In this document: piece by piece, positions 1-6,188 of the stretch
Position numbering within the stretch: position 1 is the stretch's first letter
How the letters are laid out: each line of letters starts with the position of its first letter
From: Planctomycetaceae bacterium
GTDB taxonomy: Bacteria > Planctomycetota > Planctomycetia > Pirellulales > Thermoguttaceae
NCBI GenBank assembly: GCA_031287585.1
Contig: JAITST010000232.1
Coordinates: 1 to 7,710, forward strand
DNA: 7,710 bases
Direction of reading: 5' to 3'
Position numbers and translations under genes: made by a program
The notes under the pieces: model-generated
Seen by the model: only the letters and a program-made list of their open reading frames with translations
What the model was told of the DNA's origin: nothing
Databases searched by the model: none

Positions 1-93
1 GGCGAGACGTTTGAGAAAACCATTGAGTTGGTAAAGTTTGTCGGTATTGGTTTCGGCGACGATAAAGTTCGGTTGCATCGTAATTATCATTGA
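1..93. CDS. Partial open frame at window edge, strand undecided
   Basis: The first 30 codons are open on both strands in the same codon register, so this is probably the end or the beginning of a gene that lies mostly outside the window. Read on plus, it is a C-terminus ending in KVRLHRNYH with stop TGA at 91-93. Read on minus, it is an N-terminus starting at ATG 90-88 (MIITMQPNFIVAETNTDK...) and running off the edge. Neither reading has a recognisable domain, and neither codon use nor composition decides. The minus reading has a slightly more ordinary amino-acid mix, while the plus reading lacks Ala and Ser. No ribosome binding site precedes the minus ATG. I assign no function. Confidence 0.33.
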
Positions 94-126
94 AAAATAA
101 GGTTGATAAAATTAAAAACTACTTCG

Positions 127-490
127 TTATAGTAAGGAGTCAAAATTGAAACAAGTTATTAGAGGTGCCCGCAGGTAATCACGCAAACATTTTCTTCTTG
201 ACTCAACGGAACAAGAACACTTTTCTTTGCGTAGCCGCCGTTAACGATTAACTCGATACGCTTATCAAACCCCGCAAAATACGGTCTCAAACGATTGAAC
301 ATCTTAACAATCATTTCTGTTTTCGGCGAGAATTGCAGCGTTTTGTATTTGCCCTTCAACTTATCAATGGGCTCTTGTCGCAGATAAAGTTCACAAGTAA
401 TCGGAAATGATATATATTATCCCATAACGGATGTTCGAGAGTACAGTTAAGGATACAGTGAGAACGATTGCCGATTTGCGGCAGATGATA
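127..490 (-). pseudogene. Decayed DDE transposase remnant (IS4/IS701-like), frameshifted
   Basis: Three minus-strand pieces in different frames read in order like the middle of an IS4/IS701-type DDE transposase. Piece one (about 475 down to 410) gives IGNRSHCILNC then LEHPLW, like the family's segment before the 'PL...LYlR' motif. Piece two (416 down to 162) gives FPITCELYLRQEP, then KGKYKTLQFSPKTEMIV, then IELIVNGGYAKKSVLVPL, closely matching the family pattern 'LYlR...F..K...lvvDGGYAk..vLkP'. Piece three (about 178 down to 130) gives LRAPL, fitting the usual 'RLR.dA.L' that follows. At least two frameshifts (near 410 and 175) join the pieces, and the Asp expected before GGYAK is Asn. Both ends of the protein are missing and no terminal inverted repeats are visible. 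A 66-residue frame from a TTG at 359 is the longest intact part but is unlikely to be a gene. Family assignment is from remembered motifs. Confidence 0.66.
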
Positions 491-519
491 AAAGACGTTT
501 GGAAAACGTTGGGAAAGTT

Positions 520-542
520 TTGCTGCCGAATTCCTGCGGCAA
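520..542. other. Small hairpin downstream of the kinase gene
   Basis: Arms 520-526 (TTGCTGC) and 536-542 (GCGGCAA) pair over seven positions, one of them a G-T wobble, around a 9-base loop. It lies 45 bases past the kinase stop codon, where a terminator would be expected. Only short A/T runs follow in the direction of kinase transcription and there is no U-tract, so a terminator role is weakly supported. Confidence 0.2.
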
Positions 543-586
543 CACTATTAGCGCAATTTTAAACCGTGTCCGGTATATTACATCTT

Positions 587-3500
587 TTACCACGCACGTT
601 GTTCACTGTACCAGTACTCAATCTGTTTGACCAGCGATTGCGGGTCTATTGGTTTGCTGCAATATCCGTCCATTCCTGCTTCGTAGCATTTTTGGATATC
701 TTCTTTTGTCGCGTTTGCTGTTAGGGCTATGATTGGTATCCTTTTTTTACCTTGTTCCAATTCCCACGTCCTTATTAAATCCGTTGCCTCGTAACCGTCC
801 ATTTCCGGCATTTGGCAGTCCATTAAAACTACGTCGTAATCCTGTTTTCTTATTGCTTCATTTGCGTCTATACCATTTGTCGCAAGGTCACTCGTGAAAC
901 CAGCGGCAGTCAACAAGTTTTTCGCCACTATTTGATTTATCTTGTTGTCTTCTACCACCAATATATGTATCTTACCCGCGAACTTTGACTTTGCTTGTTT
1001 GGGATTCTCATCTTTTTTCGCGGCTTGCCTCTTTATCATTTCCGCCTTAAACTCTTTCATCGCCCCCGCAGCATCTGAACCCGACACCCCTGAATCCATT
1101 AACCGTTGTTCATTGATCGCGAAAAATCTATTCATCAACGCATCAAACAACGCCGACGTGAATACCGGTTTACTAATCGAATCATAACAGTTTTCCGTCA
1201 GGAACAACAAATCAGGTTCTTCAGACAACGCACGCAAGAGAATCATCTGCGGCACGTGTTTGTTAATTTTTTGCGCACAATCAAACATCGTCCGCGCCAA
1301 ATCAATTCCGTTTCCATCCGCGAGCGTGTTGTCAATTATTAGCACGTCATACGGTTTGTCGGCATCGTCCACCAATTTCGCCGCTTCACTCCCCAAGTTA
1401 CAAGTCGTACAATCCAGTCCCCAATCCGTTAGTTGGGCTTTCAATGATTCAATTTGCGACTGATTATCATCGACCAGCAACGCCCGCCGCCCTTTGACAC
1501 TGAAATTATCCGTAATCTCGCGATAAATCAGTCCTGAACAAGTATCGTTGTTCTCGTTAAACTCACACTTCTCAAAGTGCGAACATTTGTCGCCCGCCGT
1601 CAAACACTTTACCAGCGTCTCGTTACACTCGAACGGAATCGTGAACCAGAATGTCGAACCTCTCAAATGTTCACTCTCAACACCAATTTCGCCGCCCATT
1701 AGTTGAACTAACTTCATCGAAATCGCAAGTCCAAGACCTGTACCGCCGTAAATCCGACTCGACGACGTGTCAACTTGCGAGAACGCTTTGAAAAGCCGGT
1801 CGATACGGTCAGAAGGAATACCGATTCCCGTATCACGAACACAAAACTTAATAGTTACCGTGTTATCTGTAATCGAATCAACTGCCACCTCCACACGCAC
1901 ACCGCCGCGATCCGTAAACTTAACCGAGTTCCCAATCAAGTTGAGTAGAATCTGACGAATACGTCCCGAATCACCAAACAACACACGCGGCACGTGACTG
2001 CTCATCAACAGATTCAACTCCAAATCCTTCGCACTCGCGCGCGATGCCAAAATTCCAAGCACCGACTCAATCGTCGCTTGCAGTTCAAACTTTTCCGACA
2101 CTATTTCAAGTTTACCCGCTTCGATTTTCGAGAAGTCGAGAATATCGTTGATAAGAAACAACAGCGACTTACCCGCGTCGTTAATCAGTTGAGCGTACTC
2201 GTTTTGTTTATTATTCAATTCCGTTTCGAGCAACAAGTCCGACAAACCGATTACACCGTTGAGCGGCGTTCTTATTTCGTGGCTCATGTGAGCAAGAAAC
2301 TGGCTCTTCGCTTTATTCGCGTTTTCCGCTTCTTCCTTCGCTTTTTCGAGTTTTCTCGTATGTTGCCGCAGCGCGAGTTGACTACCGATACCGTGAGCAA
2401 GCAACGTGAGTTGGCGGGCGTCAAACTCCGTGTAAGGCGACGTTTTACCGCCAACACCGAGAATACCGAGTTGGCGATGTCCATCTGTAATCGGCAGGTT
2501 CGCGTGCGTGGTAATGGCGAAGTGACCTTCGGGCAACTTCGCTTTGTTGCCCAAATTTGGGTAGTCGTTGTGAATCTCGACTTTGCCCGTCTTCAAGCAA
2601 TTCGTAATGACATTCGACGATAAATGAACAAGTCCCGTCTCGTCGGAAACCGGAAGTGCGCAAACAACTTTCGTATTGTCCAGTAAACCGCGAAACAGTT
2701 TGCCTATCGTCTGATTTTCGCTGTCGAATAACACGATATACCCCGCACTACTTCTAGTCAGTTTCTCGGCAGTTTCAAGTGCGAAGTCAATAACCTCATT
2801 CTCATCGTGGTCAGCCATTTGCGACAACTCAATGAGCGAGTTCAGACGCAGACGGTCCATTTCCAACTCGCCGAGCAAATGGATTCGTTCGGTTATGTCA
2901 ACTAGAACCGCGAGAATCTGGACTACACTACCGTTACTGTCACGGATTGTTGACGCACTCATGACAGTCCAAACTGTCTTACCGTTTTTCGTTATTAACG
3001 GAATTTCCAAACGATAACTATCAATTTCGCCGGAAATAAGTTGTTGACGGAGTAAATTTTGTTCGCCCGTCTTCACCGTATTCGTGTTATCGTAGATTAT
3101 AGATGAATGTTGTCCAAGTAATTCGGAATCCCTGTAACCGGTTATTTCGCAAAGTGCGGAATTGACAAACGTGAAGCGGAACTCGGTATTGAGAAACGCA
3201 ATCGGTGACGCGCTTGTCGTAATCAACGCTTCCAACTGCGAACGGCTGCGGGTGAGTTCACGTGTTCGTTCTTCAACCTTCTTCTCTAGTAAGTCGCGGC
3301 TTTCGGACAGCGCAAACTCCGCTTCCTTGTGATGCGTAATATCACGTAAAATGCAAATCGCGGCTATGATTTTTCCGTCCGCATCCGCGACAGGGTGAGT
3401 GAAACGCTCTGACCAACGGCGTTTGGAACGCGTCGCGTTCACATCTTCGCAATGCGTCACCGTTCGTAATTGTCCGGTCTCTAACGTTATTTTTGCGGGG

Positions 3501-4078
3501 CAATTGTCGCATACGGAATTTCTGTCGGCGGTCTGGTAACATTTCTTACCGACGAGCGGCATCAAGTCTGAGTAAGTTTTTTCAAACGCGGGATTGCAAC
3601 GGAGAACAGTGTAGTCGGTGTCGATGATAAAAATCATATCGTCGAGACTGGCAAACACGTCAGCGATAAGCGACTCGTGCGACTTCACCTCACGTTCCGC
3701 CGCCAAAAGTTCGGTAACATCGTTACTGATGCCGATGGTACCGAGAATGTTGCCGCTGGAATCGGTGAAAGGAGAAATTTTAAGTTCGTAAGTAGAACCG
3801 TCCGCCTCCAAACGGCAAACAACAGTTTCACCTGCCAAAGCCCGATGATAAAGTTCTATTTGTTCGGGATGTTCGGCAAAAACAACATCAACAGAAGCCC
3901 CGATACTAAGCGAATCTAATGCCGACAAAAGCCCGCAACCTTCCTTGCAAAAGCCAACAATAAAACCGTTACAATCAATAGCAAGAAACGTCAAACCCGC
4001 CTTCTGTGCCAATGCAAGCAGCACAGAATTACTATTATCAATCTGACTGGAGGATTCGGGGGAAACTGAAGGTATCAT
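587..4078 (-). CDS. Hybrid sensor histidine kinase (PAS3-GAF-HisKA-HATPase-REC2)
   Basis: A 1163-residue soluble hybrid kinase; I see no membrane segment or signal peptide, so it should sense a cytoplasmic cue. Order: PAS 1 (about 18-126); PAS 2 (136-250) with C180, C190 and C193; coiled coil (251-280); PAS 3 (282-398); GAF (410-572) with NDYP and LPEGH motifs; coiled coil (574-592); HisKA with FLAHMSHEIRTPLNG, phospho-acceptor H600; HATPase with N box (N713, N717), DTGIGIP (749-755) and GGTGLGLAI (778-786); a linker with five cysteines (818-847); receiver 1 (864-985; D870, D871, D916, K970); receiver 2 (1036-1158; D1044, D1087, T1120, K1142). Receiver 1 has Arg949 where Thr/Ser is usual and lacks the Met-Pro after the phospho-Asp, so receiver 2 is the likelier phosphate acceptor. 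There is no Hpt domain; a separate Hpt protein or regulator must be encoded elsewhere. ATG 4078 is the only candidate start, since an in-frame stop lies six codons upstream. It has no Shine-Dalgarno sequence. The stop is TAA at 589-587. Its signal and target are unknown. Confidence 0.96.
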   Translation of the reverse strand: MIPSVSPESSSQIDNSNSVLLALAQKAGLTFLAIDCNGFIVGFCKEGCGLLSALDSLSIGASVDVVFAEHPEQIELYHRALAGETVVCRLEADGSTYELKISPFTDSSGNILGTIGISNDVTELLAAEREVKSHESLIADVFASLDDMIFIIDTDYTVLRCNPAFEKTYSDLMPLVGKKCYQTADRNSVCDNCPAKITLETGQLRTVTHCEDVNATRSKRRWSERFTHPVADADGKIIAAICILRDITHHKEAEFALSESRDLLEKKVEERTRELTRSRSQLEALITTSASPIAFLNTEFRFTFVNSALCEITGYRDSELLGQHSSIIYDNTNTVKTGEQNLLRQQLISGEIDSYRLEIPLITKNGKTVWTVMSASTIRDSNGSVVQILAVLVDITERIHLLGELEMDRLRLNSLIELSQMADHDENEVIDFALETAEKLTRSSAGYIVLFDSENQTIGKLFRGLLDNTKVVCALPVSDETGLVHLSSNVITNCLKTGKVEIHNDYPNLGNKAKLPEGHFAITTHANLPITDGHRQLGILGVGGKTSPYTEFDARQLTLLAHGIGSQLALRQHTRKLEKAKEEAENANKAKSQFLAHMSHEIRTPLNGVIGLSDLLLETELNNKQNEYAQLINDAGKSLLFLINDILDFSKIEAGKLEIVSEKFELQATIESVLGILASRASAKDLELNLLMSSHVPRVLFGDSGRIRQILLNLIGNSVKFTDRGGVRVEVAVDSITDNTVTIKFCVRDTGIGIPSDRIDRLFKAFSQVDTSSSRIYGGTGLGLAISMKLVQLMGGEIGVESEHLRGSTFWFTIPFECNETLVKCLTAGDKCSHFEKCEFNENNDTCSGLIYREITDNFSVKGRRALLVDDNQSQIESLKAQLTDWGLDCTTCNLGSEAAKLVDDADKPYDVLIIDNTLADGNGIDLARTMFDCAQKINKHVPQMILLRALSEEPDLLFLTENCYDSISKPVFTSALFDALMNRFFAINEQRLMDSGVSGSDAAGAMKEFKAEMIKRQAAKKDENPKQAKSKFAGKIHILVVEDNKINQIVAKNLLTAAGFTSDLATNGIDANEAIRKQDYDVVLMDCQMPEMDGYEATDLIRTWELEQGKKRIPIIALTANATKEDIQKCYEAGMDGYCSKPIDPQSLVKQIEYWYSEQRAW

Positions 4079-4085
4079 GACAAGT

Positions 4086-4113
4086 ATTCTAACCTATTTT
4101 TCGGAATTTGCAA
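4086..4113 (-). promoter_or_regulatory. Putative leaderless promoter of the kinase gene
   Basis: On the minus strand TTGCAA (4113-4108; 4 of 6 to TTGACA) lies 16 bases before TAGAAT (4091-4086; 5 of 6 to TATAAT). The -10 box ends seven bases before the kinase ATG at 4078, so transcription would begin at or next to the start codon. This fits the absence of a Shine-Dalgarno sequence. It is a motif match only. Confidence 0.42.
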
Positions 4114-4188
4114 TGACCGCCTATAAGAAAAACGAAATCTACCGCGTTCCCACTTTTGTACTGACACCTCTTTCATTTTTGAACCGTT

Positions 4189-4207
4189 GTGTGTATAATC
4201 TACACAC
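4189..4207. repeat. Perfect palindrome containing a TATAAT box
   Basis: GTGTGTA (4189-4195) and TACACAC (4201-4207) are a perfect 7-base inverted repeat around TAATC. The overlap of arm and loop spells TATAAT at 4194-4199 on plus. The hexamer 17 bases upstream (TTTCAT) is a poor -35 box. This could be an operator over a -10 element for a long aroDE leader, or chance in AT-rich DNA. Confidence 0.27.
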
Positions 4208-4330
4208 CGTTGTTAATTCGGCAGCCGTAACTTCTATTAACCGCCATTTCGCTCCGCAAAGTCCTGATTTTACGGGGTTTATTGTTTTGAGTCGGTAGAT
4301 TTTTAGAAGATGTCGTAATATATTTGTTAA

Positions 4331-4428
4331 GGTTGAAAATTGTAGAATCGTAGATATGTAACACTTTATTCAACCCCTTACGGGGCAAGGAGGCGGAAAC
4401 CTGAATATAACGTTTTAACAATTTTCAA
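4331..4428 (+). repeat. Nested inverted repeats with alternative pairings upstream of aroDE
   Basis: The segment at 4331-4343 can pair in two ways. GGTTGAA (4331-4337) is perfectly complementary to TTCAACC (4369-4375), and TTGAAAATTGT (4333-4343) is perfectly complementary over 11 bases to ACAATTTTCAA (4418-4428). Between them, CCCC (4374-4377) faces GGGG (4382-4385) in a short hairpin that overlaps the TTCAACC arm. The pairings exclude each other, as in attenuators or riboswitches. The structure would matter as RNA only if transcription starts upstream of about 4331. The sequence fits no riboswitch class that I know. Confidence 0.4.
4365..4400 (-). repeat. Solitary CRISPR-repeat-like 36-base element
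   Basis: Read on minus, this 36-base stretch begins GTTTCCGCC, has a central CCCCGTAAGGGG stem and ends TTGAATAAA. That resembles the length and build of CRISPR direct repeats of the kind that start GTTTC, carry a CCCC/GGGG stem and end in ATTGAAAC. No second copy, spacer spacing or cas gene is in the window, so this is not an array. It could be a relic of one, a lone repeat unit with an RNA role, or a coincidental hairpin. The AAGGAGG inside it on plus (4387-4393) looks like a Shine-Dalgarno sequence but no start codon follows at a suitable distance. Confidence 0.4.
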
Positions 4429-4444
4429 TCGTATTCAATATACA
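4415..4444 (+). promoter_or_regulatory. Weak candidate promoter for aroDE
   Basis: TTAACA (4415-4420; 5 of 6 to TTGACA) is followed after 18 bases by TATACA (4439-4444; 4 of 6 to TATAAT), giving a leader of about 30 bases before ATG 4480. The surrounding TTTTAACAATT (4413-4423) recurs upstream of the TPR gene at 6150-6160. If this promoter is the main one, the CRISPR-like element lies upstream of the transcript. Confidence 0.27.
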
Positions 4445-4479
4445 AACCTTTACTAATACTAACCTCAAAAATAAAAATT

Positions 4480-6000
4480 ATGCTTTGCGTATCAATAGCC
4501 ACCAGTTCGCATCATCGTTTGATTGAATCACACGCGAAACTTGTTGCGGACGGTGTTAAGTTTGTGGAGTTGCGGCTGGATTTTTTGCGTAAAAATCCTG
4601 AATTGAGCCGAATTATACCGGTTCGTCCGTCGGCTGCGATTGCTACCTGCCGGCGGCGGCAGGATGGCGGTCAGTGGCGTGAGACGGAAGAAATGCGGTT
4701 GACAACGTTGCGGGCGGCGATCGCGGCAGGAATCGAGTATGTTGACCTCGAAGAAGATGTTGCCGCGTCGATTCCGCGTTACGGTAAAACACGCCGTGTA
4801 ATCAGTCACCACGACATGCACGGTTTTCCCGACGACCTCGAAGCACTTTACCAGCGAATGATGAAGTGCGACCCCGATTTTGTCAAAATCGCCGTTATGC
4901 CGAAAACTGTTGACCAGTTGTTCGACTTCCTACAATTCGTCCGCGAGAAAAACCGGCAGGCAAAAGCAGGTACCGCCGGATTCGCGCGAACAATCGGAAT
5001 CGGGATGGGTGAACTGGGGCAACTATCGCGGATTCTCGCGAAACGCTTCGAGATGCCTTACACTTACGCGACATTTTCGCATAGCCGAATCATCGCGCCC
5101 GGTATGCTCGACTACAAAGAACTCAGTGACGACTACCGTTACGACAAGTTGCCAGCCGACGCAAACGTGTATGGCGTTGTTGGTTTTCCGGTCGGACATA
5201 GTTTGAGTCCGGCGATTCACAACGGTTCGTTTGTCGCTGCCGGAATAAACAGTGTTTATTTACCGTTCGCGATTCCGCCGGAAGAACTTCACCGGTTCGT
5301 AGAGCGCGCGGGCGAAATTGGTGTTAAGGGGTTGTCGATTACGATTCCGCACAAAGTTTCGGTGATAGAGAAACTGACGCAGGAAGACAAGGCGGTTGAG
5401 GCAATCGGCGCGTGTAACACAGTCGTATTCAAGGACGACGGACAAATTATTGGTTACAATACGGATTACGTCGCGGCTGTTTTGAGTATCGAAATCGCGG
5501 CAGGCGGAAAGGGACACGAAACGCCGAGCGTGTTGCAGGACAAAACGGCGTTGGTGCTTGGTTCGGGCGGTGCGGGCAAGGCGATTGCATACGGTTTGAA
5601 GAAACGCGGCGTTGACGTAACGGTGACAGACGGCAATTTCGCACGCGCGAAAGAGCTATCCGCGCAACTTGGGTGCGAATGTTGCGGCTGGAACGAGCGT
5701 GCGGAGCATAAGATTGACATACTGGTAAACTGTACGCCGCTGGGTATGTTCCCGAATGTTGACGGAACGCCTGCCGAAGATTCGATGTTCCACGCGGGAA
5801 TGGTGGTTTTCGATTCGGTCTATAACCCGGAGCGGACGATGTTCCTGAGTCAGGCGGAGACGCGCGGCTGTAAGACGGTGAGCGGTGTAGAAATGTTCGT
5901 AGGACAAGCGTGCTTACAGTTCAAACTGTTCACGGGAGAGAAAGCGTCCGCAAAGTTGATGAGGGACATAGTTAAGCAGGCAATATCCGCGATAAAATAG
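4480..6000 (+). CDS. aroDE: Fused 3-dehydroquinate dehydratase / shikimate dehydrogenase
   Basis: This 506-residue bifunctional cytosolic enzyme covers two consecutive steps of aromatic amino acid synthesis: 3-dehydroquinate to 3-dehydroshikimate, then reduction to shikimate. Residues 1-225 are a type I dehydroquinase: VELRLDF with E30 and R32, catalytic H111 in ISHHDMHGFP, Schiff-base K136 in FVKIAVM, and APGM (206-209) where APGQ is usual. Residues 229-506 are shikimate dehydrogenase: VGHSLSP (238-244), catalytic K292 in TIPHK, ACNT (311-314), catalytic D329 in YNTDY, the GSGGAG dinucleotide loop (361-366), NCTPLGM (417-423), DSVYNP (445-450) and Q476. The usual NADP-binding Asn-Arg-Thr after the second strand reads D384-G385-N386, which suggests altered cofactor preference. 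Both active sites look otherwise complete. ATG 4480 gives the N-terminus expected for planctomycete fusions and has no Shine-Dalgarno sequence. The stop is TAG at 5998-6000. The kinase upstream is divergent and functionally unrelated as far as can be seen. Confidence 0.96.
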   Translation: MLCVSIATSSHHRLIESHAKLVADGVKFVELRLDFLRKNPELSRIIPVRPSAAIATCRRRQDGGQWRETEEMRLTTLRAAIAAGIEYVDLEEDVAASIPRYGKTRRVISHHDMHGFPDDLEALYQRMMKCDPDFVKIAVMPKTVDQLFDFLQFVREKNRQAKAGTAGFARTIGIGMGELGQLSRILAKRFEMPYTYATFSHSRIIAPGMLDYKELSDDYRYDKLPADANVYGVVGFPVGHSLSPAIHNGSFVAAGINSVYLPFAIPPEELHRFVERAGEIGVKGLSITIPHKVSVIEKLTQEDKAVEAIGACNTVVFKDDGQIIGYNTDYVAAVLSIEIAAGGKGHETPSVLQDKTALVLGSGGAGKAIAYGLKKRGVDVTVTDGNFARAKELSAQLGCECCGWNERAEHKIDILVNCTPLGMFPNVDGTPAEDSMFHAGMVVFDSVYNPERTMFLSQAETRGCKTVSGVEMFVGQACLQFKLFTGEKASAKLMRDIVKQAISAIK

Positions 6001-6149
6001 TAAAATAGCGTACTAACGTGGAGAAAATGTCTCTACACTGCCGCGACAAAACCGCCATCTTGTTAAATATCACGTTTTGCGGTAGAATGTCGTCCTGCAC
6101 GGTGGCTTGCTTATTTTGTAAGTCTATTTAGTCAATGTGTGTTTTACTA

Positions 6150-6160
6150 TTTTAACAATT
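6150..6160 (+). promoter_or_regulatory. TTTTAACAATT motif upstream of the TPR gene
   Basis: The 11-base motif TTTTAACAATT lies 28 bases before the TPR gene's ATG and also occurs at 4413-4423 before aroDE. Its TTAACA part resembles a -35 box, but no good -10 box follows at normal spacing here (TATTTA at 6178 is 20 bases away). The rest of the 188-base gap from aroDE (6001-6188) shows no clear terminator: ACCGC and GCGGT near 6050 and 6080 could pair only across a long loop. Confidence 0.2.
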
Positions 6161-6188
6161 ACATACGTTTTATTTCGTATTTATACCA

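Larger units (their letters stand above)
4079..4479. other. Divergent intergenic region between kinase and aroDE
   Basis: About 400 AT-rich bases separate the two divergent starts. Open frames of 73 codons on each strand (4077-4298 plus, 4421-4200 minus) have no domain, no ribosome binding site and unconvincing composition, so I do not call them. What can be seen is a good promoter match pointing at the kinase (4086-4113), a small perfect palindrome containing TATAAT (4189-4207), a CRISPR-repeat-like element (4365-4400) within nested inverted repeats (4331-4428), and a weak promoter match towards aroDE (4415-4444). Its length and structure leave room for a regulatory leader or a small RNA. 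Confidence 0.55.

Noticed and set aside
134..178. AAGGAG followed by TTG and a 10-codon frame (146-178) on plus, a possible leader peptide
   Set aside because: The frame runs antisense to the transposase relic, no gene follows it on plus, and such a short match is easily random.
1994..2623. 209-codon open frame on plus, antisense to the kinase
   Set aside because: It lies wholly inside the conserved GAF-HisKA coding region on the other strand, is very rich in Arg and Gln as antisense shadows are, and has no domain.
4266..4278. Possible second copy of the CRISPR-like element near TTTACGGGGTTTATT
   Set aside because: Only about eight bases (TTACGGGG) match the element at 4365-4400, and the flanks differ.
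4387..4393. Perfect Shine-Dalgarno-like AAGGAGG on plus
   Set aside because: No ATG, GTG or TTG follows within a usable distance; it is better explained as part of the CRISPR-like element.
4077..4421. 73-codon frames on both strands of the kinase-aroDE intergenic region
   Set aside because: They lack ribosome binding sites, domains and protein-like composition, and they overlap promoter and repeat sequence.
6049..6083. ACCGC/GCGGT inverted repeat after aroDE as a terminator
   Set aside because: The five-base arms are separated by more than 20 bases and no U-tract follows.
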